From: an uncultured Marivita sp.
GTDB taxonomy: Bacteria; Pseudomonadota; Alphaproteobacteria; Rhodobacterales; Rhodobacteraceae
Direction of reading: 5' to 3'
NCBI RefSeq assembly: GCF_947488135.1
Contig: NZ_CANKYW010000001.1
Coordinates: 124,001-188,000, forward strand
DNA: 64,000 nucleotides
The notes under the pieces were generated by a model, which worked only from the letters and a program-made list of their open reading frames with translations, ran no database searches and was not told where the DNA came from. How positions within the stretch are numbered: the stretch's first letter is position 1; the number at the start of each line of letters is the position of its first letter. The translations under genes were made by a program, and so were the position numbers. This document shows positions 56,269 to 64,000 of this stretch, one piece after another.

Positions 56269-57489
56269 ATGAGATGTGTCATTCATATCGGAACCGAGAA
56301 GACCGGAACCTCGCTGCTGCAAGAGTGGTTGTATGCGAATTTTAAAGGTCTGTGCAAAAGCGGCATCTGGCTGACTGAGCGGTTTGGGACCCCGAACAAT
56401 CGCCATTTTCCTGCATATTTTCGTGTTCAACCCGACGATTTCGCGCTCCAGTACATGTTGAACAGCCCGGAGGAAAAAGAGGCGTTCTTAAGATCGTTTC
56501 GCGATGATTTCGAGGCCGAGATTGCCAAGGCCAAGAGCTGTCACACAATTCTGATCACGTCGGAGCATTTTCACAGTCGGCTGACGGATACCGCAGAGGT
56601 CGCCGCGCTGAGAGCATTTCTGGATCCATATTTCGACAGCATAGAAATCGTGTGCTATTTTCGAGAGCAATCGGACATGGCGCTTTCCTCTTATAGTACG
56701 CATGTCAAAGGCGGCGGCGACGAAGATATTGACTCCGTCATGGCCAACGTGGCTCCTTATAATCCGTACTATAATTTCCTGAGCATAGCCGACCTCTGGA
56801 GCGGTGTTTTCGGCAAAGAAAACTGCCGTTTCCGCATCTATGACCGGGCCCGTTTCATCTCGAGAGACATTCGCAGGGATTTCTTGGAGGCGATCGGAGC
56901 CCAGACGGCCGCGAGCGAACTGTCCTTCGATATAGAGAACAAAAATCCCGCGCTTAGCGGTGTGCAGGCGATCGTCTTTCGACAGATCAACCGGGCGATC
57001 CCGTACTTCAACGAAGACGGAGGTATAAATCGGCAGAATGTCCGGCTGAAGGCCACGTGTCTGGAATATTCCGCTCTAGCGGCTGGAACGATCTTCTTCC
57101 CTTCACAGGATGAGGTGGCGGCACGGTTCAACGAAAGCAACCACATCTTTTTCGAGACCTATCTGCCAAACGAGAGAGGCTTTACTTATAACTTCCGGGA
57201 AAAAATCGGTCAGCCCGAGATGACGGAAGCAGAGATTTCCGATATCGTGGCTTCTGTTAGCCAGTGTTTCCTGAAAGAGATTAAGCAACTGAACGCGCAA
57301 GAGAGGACCGTCAACGCGCAAGAGAGGGCCGGGTCATCGAGGGTTTCGATGTTTGCCAGGTGGCGTCAGGTAGCGGATTACAAGATCCACAAATGGTTGT
57401 CCGAAACGCCCCTTGTCAGTCGCAAGATCCGAAAGCGGTTTCGCGGCCCGGCGGAGCGGCGTAGGCGGCAGTTGAGGTCAAAGCGGTAG
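56269..57489 (+). CDS. Sulfotransferase family protein
   Basis: A 406-residue protein with a 5'-phosphosulfate loop at the very start (HIGTEKTGTSLLQEWL, 6-21) and a 3'-phosphate motif CYFREQSDMALSSYST (about 130-145). It should transfer sulfate from PAPS, perhaps to the polysaccharide exported by the neighbouring Kps proteins. The base composition is more AT-rich than its neighbours. A duplicated NAQER stretch (about 344-355) comes from a tandem DNA repeat. The C-terminus is very basic. The ATG at 56269 starts the motif; GAGG lies 10 bases upstream. Confidence 0.78.
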   Translation: MRCVIHIGTEKTGTSLLQEWLYANFKGLCKSGIWLTERFGTPNNRHFPAYFRVQPDDFALQYMLNSPEEKEAFLRSFRDDFEAEIAKAKSCHTILITSEHFHSRLTDTAEVAALRAFLDPYFDSIEIVCYFREQSDMALSSYSTHVKGGGDEDIDSVMANVAPYNPYYNFLSIADLWSGVFGKENCRFRIYDRARFISRDIRRDFLEAIGAQTAASELSFDIENKNPALSGVQAIVFRQINRAIPYFNEDGGINRQNVRLKATCLEYSALAAGTIFFPSQDEVAARFNESNHIFFETYLPNERGFTYNFREKIGQPEMTEAEISDIVASVSQCFLKEIKQLNAQERTVNAQERAGSSRVSMFARWRQVADYKIHKWLSETPLVSRKIRKRFRGPAERRRRQLRSKR

Positions 57490-57882
57490 CCGTCTTGAGC
57501 TTTGTCCGGCGCGGTTTCGGGCCGTTGGAAATTTCTGGATATGACACAGCCCACACGGCTGTAAACAGGTGGAAATCAAGGCTTAAGCGAAGGCGCCGAA
57601 TCGACGATGCGCATTGAAAATTCAGATGCGGCATTACGTGCAATCAACCAGATCTAGGGCTAAAACTCGTCCTTTAAGCTGGCCATGCTCCTTGTCACTT
57701 TACCCGCAAGGGGTTTTCAGGCAGGTTAATTTACTTCCTTGACACGCGTCTGATGTCCAAATTTCCCGCAAATGCCGCGTCGTGGGCCAAACTCGGGCAA
57801 CCATGTTGCAATATGGGGCGCAACGCGATTTATTCTTTCCGACAAACGGAACAAATCCGTGGACCAAACAGGGAGTTCGTTT
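57490..57882. other. Gene-free stretch before the Pot operon
   Basis: About 390 AT-richer bases. TTGACA at 57739-57744 could be a -35 element, but no good -10 follows. An ATG at 57772 opens the potA frame without a ribosome site. No RNA gene, repeat or conserved leader is recognised. Confidence 0.4.

Positions 57883-57885
<3 letters not shown>
57871..57885 (+). promoter_or_regulatory. Ribosome site that decides the TTG start of potA
   Basis: GGGAG (57871-57875) is followed by 7 bases and TTG (57883-57885). The only upstream ATG (57772) has no ribosome site and would add 37 residues with no family match. Confidence 0.65.
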
Positions 57886-58989
<1,104 letters not shown>

Positions 58990-59001
58990 GTTGAATTGCC
59001 G

Positions 59002-59023
59002 CGAGGCCGCACGTTCGGCCTCG
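59002..59023 (+). repeat. Hairpin between potA and potD
   Basis: CGAGGCCG-cacgtt-CGGCCTCG, a perfect 8-bp stem 12 bp after the potA stop. A further pair CGGTCCG/CGGACCG (59047-59053 and 59078-59084) lies before potD. They could separate mRNA segments with different stability. Confidence 0.5.
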
Positions 59024-59100
59024 TGTCATTACAGGTGTTGTTTGGGCGGTCCGACAGCCAGCACCATCTTTTATAAGCGGACCGAAACGGGAGAATATGA

Positions 59101-60216
59101 ATGAAACTGTCTAAAACACTTCTGGCGACCAGCGCACTCACCGTTGCCGCCGCAGGTGCTGTGACCGCACAGGATATGGCCGACAGCATGACGCTCGTCA
59201 GCTGGGGCGGTGCTTACCAGTCGTCGCAGCAAAACGCCTATGTGGCACCTTACCTTGAAATGAACCCCGACGTTTCGGCGTCCTGGGACGAAAGCTCGGC
59301 CGAAGCGGTCGCCAAGCTGCGCGCGATGAACGAAGCGGGCAATGTCACCTGGGATCTGGTCGACGTGGTTGCCTCCGACGCGATCCGTCTGTGTGACGAA
59401 GGTCTGGCGATGGAAGTCGATCACGACGAATTGCTGGCCCCGGCACCCGATGGCACCGAAGCCAGCGATGATTTCGGCGACCTGATCGTGTCCGACTGCT
59501 TTATCCCGCAGATCGTGTATTCGACAACTTTCGGCTATCGTACCGACATGGTGCCGGAAGGCGTCGAAGCCCCGAACGACATCTGTGACGTGTTCGATCT
59601 GGAAACCTATCCGGGCAAGCGCGCGCTGGAACAGCGCCCGATCAACAACATGGAGTGGGCTCTGCTCTGTGATGGCGTCGCCAAGGAAGACGTCTACGAC
59701 GTTCTGGAAACCGACGAAGGTCAGGACCAGGCGTTGGCAAAGCTCGACACCATCAAGGACGAAGTGATCTGGTGGTCGGCCGGTGCGGACACGCCGCAGC
59801 TTCTGGCGGATGGCGAGATCTTCATGGGCTCGACCTATAACGGCCGTCTGTTCAGCGTGATCGAAGAGCAGGATCAGCCCGTCGCCATGATGTGGGACGC
59901 GCAGGTGTTCGACCTTGACGGCTGGATCATTCCCGCCGGTCTGCCCGAAGACCGTCTGGCCCGCGTGAAGGACTTCGTCCGTTTCGCGACAGACACGCAG
60001 CGTCTGGCGGATCAGGCCAAGTACATCTCGTACGGCCCGGCACGTGAATCGTCTGCACCGCTGGTGTCGACACACGCCGAGCTTGGCATCGAGATGGCAC
60101 CGCATATGCCGACCGATCCCAACAACGCCGAAAACACGTTCCTCTACAACTACGAGTTCTGGGCTGACTATCGCGACGACATCGACGCGAAGTTCCAGGC
60201 GTGGCTGGCGCAATAA
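59101..60216 (+). CDS. Polyamine-type periplasmic binding protein, PotD-like
   Basis: A 371-residue extracellular solute-binding protein of the PotD/PotF class. Signal peptide MKLSKTLLATSALTVAAAGAVTA, then the first strand MTLVSWGGAYQSSQQNAYV typical of the family, WDLVDVVASD and WWSAGADTPQLLADGEIFMGSTYNGR. Several acidic residues line the likely amine pocket, but the substrate is not proven. A GGGAGAA ribosome site precedes the ATG. Confidence 0.9.
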   Translation: MKLSKTLLATSALTVAAAGAVTAQDMADSMTLVSWGGAYQSSQQNAYVAPYLEMNPDVSASWDESSAEAVAKLRAMNEAGNVTWDLVDVVASDAIRLCDEGLAMEVDHDELLAPAPDGTEASDDFGDLIVSDCFIPQIVYSTTFGYRTDMVPEGVEAPNDICDVFDLETYPGKRALEQRPINNMEWALLCDGVAKEDVYDVLETDEGQDQALAKLDTIKDEVIWWSAGADTPQLLADGEIFMGSTYNGRLFSVIEEQDQPVAMMWDAQVFDLDGWIIPAGLPEDRLARVKDFVRFATDTQRLADQAKYISYGPARESSAPLVSTHAELGIEMAPHMPTDPNNAENTFLYNYEFWADYRDDIDAKFQAWLAQ

Positions 60217-60233
60217 GCCTTTCTGGGGCTTCG

Positions 60234-60287
60234 GGTGGGCAGTGCGTGCCCACCTTCAATCAAAGGGGTGGGCAGCTTTGCCCACCC
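60234..60287. repeat. Two tandem hairpins, class C
   Basis: GGTGGGCA-gtgcg-TGCCCACC (60234-60254) and GGGTGGGCA-gctt-TGCCCACCC (60266-60287). The two stems share their arms and lie between potD and the DUF1330 gene. They may keep the potD message stable. Confidence 0.6.
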
Positions 60288-60307
60288 TGCCGCAAAGGAC
60301 AGTACCC

Positions 60308-60595
60308 ATGCCCAAAGGCTATATCATCGGCCATATCACGGTGAACGATCCCGAAGCCTACAAGGAATACATCGAGCGGGACACGCCGATCCTTGAAAGC
60401 TTTGGCGCGAGGTTCATCGTTCGGGGCGGACAGTCCGAGACGATGGAAGGCAGGTCCGAAACGCGCCACGTCGTCATTGAATTCGACGATTACGAAACTG
60501 CAAAGCGCGCGTATCACGACCCGGCGTACCAAGAGGTCGCTGACATCCGCCGTCGCACTGCAACCAGCACAATCATTCTAGTCGAGGGCACCTGA
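60308..60595 (+). CDS. DUF1330 protein
   Basis: A 95-residue protein of the DUF1330 family, a dimeric alpha/beta-barrel fold of unknown activity (GYIIGHITVNDPEAYKEYIERDTPILESFGARFIVRGG). It lies inside the Pot operon, with AAGGA 8 bases before the ATG and 3 bp before potB. Its role in the transporter context is unknown; a small-molecule binding or modifying role is inferred from the fold. Confidence 0.88.
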   Translation: MPKGYIIGHITVNDPEAYKEYIERDTPILESFGARFIVRGGQSETMEGRSETRHVVIEFDDYETAKRAYHDPAYQEVADIRRRTATSTIILVEGT

Positions 60596-60598
60596 GCC

Positions 60599-62296
60599 AT
60601 GAGCGACGCAGCAACTGAACCCGACAAGATCACCGGACCAACGCCCGACAACGCGTTGCGGGCAGCGGACAAGGCCGATGAGGGCCCGGTTCTCGCCGCC
60701 GATGGCACGCCACTCAAGCGATCGCTGAACCGGGCACTACGGGCACAGAAACTGCGGGCATTGGCGCTGATTGCGCCGCTTCTGATCTTTGTCCTGGTCA
60801 GCTTCATCGCTCCGATTGGCGACATGCTGTTCCGCTCGGTCGAGAACCAGATCGTCAGCGACACGCTGCCACGCACGGTGCGTGCGTTGGAAACCTATGA
60901 CGCGACGAGCGAAGAGGTGCCCGGAGACGAGGTGTTCGAGGCAGCCTATTACGACGTCTTCTACGCTGCCGAGCGCAAGTTGCACACCCGGCTTGGGTCG
61001 CGGTTGAACTACGAAATGACCGGTGCGTCGTCGTTGTTCCGCAAATCCGGCCGCGGGCTTGACGATATCGGCGAGGTGTATCTCGACCAGTTCGAGGATC
61101 TCGACGAGAATTGGGACGAGGCGCGCCCGTGGGCCGAATTGATGGGCGATCCGGACTGGATCGCCGCACAAGAGGCGTGGGACGGCGAAAGCAACATGCC
61201 GGAATTCGAGCTTCGCGCGGACATCTCGGAGGTCCTGCCGCGAACCGCCGCCTCTTACGAGATTTTCGCGCGGTTCATGCAGGACGAGGAAGGCGACAGC
61301 CCGCTGGAGGAAGAGCCCTGGACCGTTGTGCATACGGCTCTTTATCAGGACCTGTCGGAGCGCGACGTGTCCGGATATTCCGGCCCGCGTGCCGACATGC
61401 TGCGCGCCGCCGATGAGCTTGTCGCCAGTCCCGATTTCGAGACCGTCTCTTTCCGCGATGCGTTCGAGGAGATCGACGAGGATTGGGTGACACCCGAAAT
61501 CTGGCAGACCATCAAGATGTATAGCCCGGCCTATACCTCCGGCTACTTCCTAAACTCGGTGGACATGCAGAAAACGCCGGAAGGTCCGGCGCTGCGGGAC
61601 GAAGACGAACGGATCTACGGCCTGCTGTTCCAGCGGACCATGTTCATGAGCCTCGTCATCACCTTCAGCTGTATCCTGCTGGGCTATCCGATTGCCTATC
61701 TGCTGTCGAACCTGCCCGCGAGCAAGGCGAACCTCTTGATGATCCTCGTTCTGCTGCCGTTCTGGACATCGCTTTTGGTGCGAACCTCTGCGTGGAAGGT
61801 GATGCTGCAACAGCAAGGTGTGATCAACGACGTGCTTGTCTGGCTGGGTATGGTCGCCGATGACGGGCGATTGGTGATGATCAACAACCAGTTCGGCACA
61901 ATCGTGGCGATGACGCATATCCTGCTGCCGTTCATGATCCTGCCGATGTACTCGGTGATGTCGACCATTCCGCCATCCTATGTCCGCGCGGCGAAATCGC
62001 TGGGCGCGACCAACTGGACGACCTTCTGGCGGGTCTACTTCCCACAATCGGTGCCTGGGATCGGCGCGGGGTCGATCCTCGTCTTCATCCTGTCGATCGG
62101 TTACTATATCACGCCGGAAATCGTCGGTGGCACATCGGGTATCTTCATCTCGAACCGGATCGCCTACCACATCTCAAGCTCGCTCAACTGGGGCCTCGCG
62201 GCCGCACTGGGGTCGATCCTGCTGGTGGTGGTCCTGTTGCTTTACTGGGCCTACGACCGGATCGTCGGCATCGACAACGTGAAACTGGGGGGCTGA
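60599..62296 (+). CDS. Polyamine-type ABC permease, PotB-like, with large periplasmic insertion
   Basis: A 565-residue permease, almost twice the family length of about 300. A cytoplasmic N-terminus (1-52) and helix 1 (about 53-76) are followed by about 260 hydrophilic, acidic residues (80-340, from VENQIVSD to DEDERIYG), then the usual five-helix core with FQRTMFMSLVITFSCILLGYPIAYLL and the coupling motif PSYVRAAKSLGATNWTTFWRVYFP. The insertion should sit in the periplasm. The start ATG is 3 bp after the DUF1330 stop. Confidence 0.87.
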   Translation: MSDAATEPDKITGPTPDNALRAADKADEGPVLAADGTPLKRSLNRALRAQKLRALALIAPLLIFVLVSFIAPIGDMLFRSVENQIVSDTLPRTVRALETYDATSEEVPGDEVFEAAYYDVFYAAERKLHTRLGSRLNYEMTGASSLFRKSGRGLDDIGEVYLDQFEDLDENWDEARPWAELMGDPDWIAAQEAWDGESNMPEFELRADISEVLPRTAASYEIFARFMQDEEGDSPLEEEPWTVVHTALYQDLSERDVSGYSGPRADMLRAADELVASPDFETVSFRDAFEEIDEDWVTPEIWQTIKMYSPAYTSGYFLNSVDMQKTPEGPALRDEDERIYGLLFQRTMFMSLVITFSCILLGYPIAYLLSNLPASKANLLMILVLLPFWTSLLVRTSAWKVMLQQQGVINDVLVWLGMVADDGRLVMINNQFGTIVAMTHILLPFMILPMYSVMSTIPPSYVRAAKSLGATNWTTFWRVYFPQSVPGIGAGSILVFILSIGYYITPEIVGGTSGIFISNRIAYHISSSLNWGLAAALGSILLVVVLLLYWAYDRIVGIDNVKLGG

Positions 62297-62299
62297 GCC

Positions 62300-63490
62300 A
62301 TGTCAGAAGCCATTCTCACACCGATCGAGAAAAAGCCCATCGGGTTCACTGCGGGTGTGCTCGCATTGGCGGGCGCTTTCGCCGGGCTCTTCGTCGGAAC
62401 GGCGCAGGGCTCCGGTCTTCTGGGGATCGTGGTCGGCGCGGCGCTGATGGCGGCGCTTGCCTTCGTCGCGATGCAGGTCCTGGGCGAAGAGATGGAAAAG
62501 ACCGTGCGCTGGGGCCTTGTCGCCCTGGCGGCGGTCGCCGGTTTCCTGTTCAGCGGAATTCCGGGCCTGATCCTTGGGGCCCTGTTCGGCTGGTTTTTCG
62601 GCTGGTTCATCTACTGGGTCGGCATGGGCCGGTATCGAGCGCATTTGGTGCCTTATCTGACCGGCGGTCAGGTGCTGTGGCACTACGCGTTCCGCGTGAT
62701 CTGTGGCGCGATCTTCATCTTCCTGATCACCCCGATCATCGTGGTGATGCCGCTGTCCTTCAACGCCGAGGATTTCTTTACCTTCACGCCCGAAATGCTG
62801 CGCTTCGATCCTGCGGGTTACAGCCTCAAGCATTACCGTGACTTCCTGACCAACCCGGAATGGACCAGCGCGGTCAAGAACTCGCTGATGGTGGCACCCG
62901 TCGCGACGCTGATCTCGGTATCGCTGGGGACGCTCGCTGCCATCGGTCTGAGCCAGAGCCACGTGCCCGGCAAGCGCGCGATCATGGCGATCCTGATCTC
63001 GCCGATGATCGTGCCGCTGATCATCTCGGCCACGGGCATGTATTTCTTCTACTCCAAGATCGGGCTGGTCGGCACCTACTGGGGCATCGTTCTGGCGCAC
63101 GCCGTGCTTGGTATTCCCTTTGTCATCATCACCGTGACGGCCACGCTTGTGGGCTTTGATCGCTCATTGACACGGGCGGCTGCGAATATGGGGGCGAACC
63201 CGGTGACGACCTTCTTCAAGGTGCAGATGCCGCTGATCCTGCCGGGCGTCATTTCCGGTGGTCTATTCGCCTTCATCACGTCCTTCGACGAAGTGGTTGT
63301 CGTTCTGTTCATTGGCTCCGCCGAGTTGCAGACGCTGCCGTGGCAGATGTTCACCGGCCTGCGCGAGCAGATTTCGCCGACCATTCTTGCCGCGGCGACG
63401 ATCCTTGTCGCGATTTCGATCTGCTTGTTGACGGCGGTGGAGATCCTGCGCCGCCGGTCCGAACGACTCCGGGGCATGTCGCCGGGGTAG
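62300..63490 (+). CDS. Polyamine-type ABC permease, PotC-like, with added N-terminal helices
   Basis: A 396-residue permease; usual PotC proteins have about 270. About 125 N-terminal residues form four hydrophobic helices (near 15-33, 38-60, 70-85, 86-106) before the canonical first helix at about 128-152. The core has NSLMVAPVATLISVSLGTLAAIGLS and the coupling motif RAAANMGANPVTTFFKVQMPLILPGV. It starts 3 bp after potB. After it come two palindromes and a terminator. Confidence 0.88.
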   Translation: MSEAILTPIEKKPIGFTAGVLALAGAFAGLFVGTAQGSGLLGIVVGAALMAALAFVAMQVLGEEMEKTVRWGLVALAAVAGFLFSGIPGLILGALFGWFFGWFIYWVGMGRYRAHLVPYLTGGQVLWHYAFRVICGAIFIFLITPIIVVMPLSFNAEDFFTFTPEMLRFDPAGYSLKHYRDFLTNPEWTSAVKNSLMVAPVATLISVSLGTLAAIGLSQSHVPGKRAIMAILISPMIVPLIISATGMYFFYSKIGLVGTYWGIVLAHAVLGIPFVIITVTATLVGFDRSLTRAAANMGANPVTTFFKVQMPLILPGVISGGLFAFITSFDEVVVVLFIGSAELQTLPWQMFTGLREQISPTILAAATILVAISICLLTAVEILRRRSERLRGMSPG

Positions 63491-63495
63491 GGCGG

Positions 63496-63538
63496 CGAGG
63501 GTTTTCGAAAACCCTCGCAAGAGGCTTCGAAGCCTCTT
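63496..63538. repeat. Twin perfect palindromes after the Pot operon
   Basis: Palindrome 1 (63496-63517) has half CGAGGGTTTTC; palindrome 2 (63519-63538) has half AAGAGGCTTC. Both are exact and have one base between. No T run follows. The pair looks like a dispersed repeat unit of the genome. Confidence 0.65.
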
Positions 63539-63550
63539 GGGTCGCAATAG

Positions 63551-63586
63551 AAAAGGCCCTGCACCGATGTGGATGCAGGGCCTTTT
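63551..63586. terminator. Bidirectional terminator
   Basis: AAAAGGCCCTGCA / TGCAGGGCCTTTT with a 10-base loop; T runs appear on both strands. It ends the Pot operon and the converging aminotransferase gene. Confidence 0.88.
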
Positions 63587-63607
63587 GCTGTTTGGGATTG
63601 CGTCGGA

Positions 63608-64000
63608 TCAGCTCCGAACGAGCTTTTCGTAGCCTTCCGCGATTTCGCGGGTCAGCGAACCAACTTCGAAGTTATAGTCACCGATCTGGCCCACCGGTGT
63701 CACTTCGGCGGCGGTGCCGGTTAGCCAGCACTGCTCGAAACCTTCAAGCTCTTCCGGCATGATGTGGCGCTCGTGGACCTTGACCTGGCGGTCCTTGAGC
63801 ATCCCGATGACCGTCTGGCGGGTCAGGCCATTTAGGAAGCAATCCGGCGTCGGCGTGTGCACTTCGCCATCCTTGACGAAGAAGATGTTGGCCCCGGTCG
63901 CTTCGGCGACGTAGCCGCGATAGTCGAACATCATCGCGTCGGAACAGCCCTTTGCCTCGGCCGCGTGTTTGGACATGGTGCAGATCATGTAGAGACCGGC
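63608..64000 (-). CDS. ilvE: Branched-chain aminotransferase (C-terminal part, cut by window edge)
   Basis: The last ~130 residues of a fold-type IV PLP aminotransferase. Recognisable: FDYRGYVAEATGANIFFVKDGEVHTPTPDCFLNGLTRQTVI and CWLTGTAAEVTPVGQIG, the PLP-phosphate and Gly-rich segments of IlvE. It exchanges amino groups between leucine, isoleucine, valine and 2-oxoglutarate. The start and the PLP lysine lie beyond the right edge. Confidence 0.9.
   Translation of the reverse strand, partial: AGLYMICTMSKHAAEAKGCSDAMMFDYRGYVAEATGANIFFVKDGEVHTPTPDCFLNGLTRQTVIGMLKDRQVKVHERHIMPEELEGFEQCWLTGTAAEVTPVGQIGDYNFEVGSLTREIAEGYEKLVRS

Noticed and set aside
57739-57767. Sigma-70 promoter before potA
   Set aside because: TTGACA is good, but the bases 16-18 further on (TTTCCC) do not form a -10 element. 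Kept only as a note.
60234-60287. Terminator after potD
   Set aside because: Two strong stems but no T run, and the following genes clearly belong to the same transporter.

Overview
The window reads as chromosome of a marine-type alphaproteobacterium of the family Rhodobacteraceae (roseobacter/Rhodobacter group). Reasons: GC-rich coding DNA, an F0 ATP synthase operon with separate b' and b subunits, a Rhodobacter-type porin, Kdo/lipid A genes next to a DUF4170 gene, families such as DUF2125, DUF3576, DUF4389 and TIGR01459, and a TTAA-N7-TTAA CtrA-type site. I see no prophage, insertion sequence, CRISPR array, plasmid gene or origin. Coding density is high and most operons are joined by ATGA, TGATG or GTGA overlaps.

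Layout. 0-1.7 kb: end of the F0 ATP synthase operon (atpB end, atpE, b', b) with a terminator. 1.8-7.1 kb: PLP homeostasis protein, a TPR-sulfotransferase, a porin, a DUF3576 lipoprotein and a glycosyltransferase. 7.2-12 kb: leuS-lptE-holA plus a GST. 12.2-16.8 kb: a stand-alone formate dehydrogenase alpha subunit, a PRC-barrel protein and an M20 amidohydrolase. 16.8-29.6 kb: a hybrid sensor kinase/OmpR regulator pair divergent from an acyl-CoA ligase, a five-gene Liv-type ABC importer, a DUF2183 phosphatase-like protein and a PaaK-like protein. This looks like a regulated import-and-activation module for an organic acid rather than an ordinary branched-chain amino acid system.

29.7-37.1 kb: a periplasmic protein combining a degenerate caspase-like domain, peptidoglycan-binding domains and a triplicated repeat; DUF4389; rpmJ and tRNA-Val; N-formylglutamate amidohydrolase; lpxK-waaA-DUF4170 (lipid A/Kdo); and a crotonase/SDR pair. 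37.2-46.5 kb: DUF2125, a UbiH-type hydroxylase, amidase, aminotransferase, ftsK and lolA. 46.5-53.7 kb: an unassigned membrane-anchored protein behind a CtrA-type box and a 26-bp palindrome, a lytic transglycosylase, hspQ, threonine aldolase-YcgN-ribF, a MaoC hydratase, an HAD phosphatase and a Mn-dependent pyrophosphatase. 53.7-57.5 kb: a capsule export pair (KpsE/KpsT-like, no KpsM) and a divergent AT-richer sulfotransferase. 57.9-63.5 kb: a polyamine-type ABC operon potA-potD-DUF1330-potB-potC in which both permeases carry unusual extra domains. The right edge cuts a branched-chain aminotransferase gene.

The least explained items are the Liv/ligase module with its P-loop-less PaaK homologue, the pseudo-caspase/peptidoglycan-binding protein with a hairpin over its ribosome binding site, the Pot permease with a ~260-residue insertion, the CtrA-box/palindrome region, and several families of short dyad-symmetric intergenic repeats.
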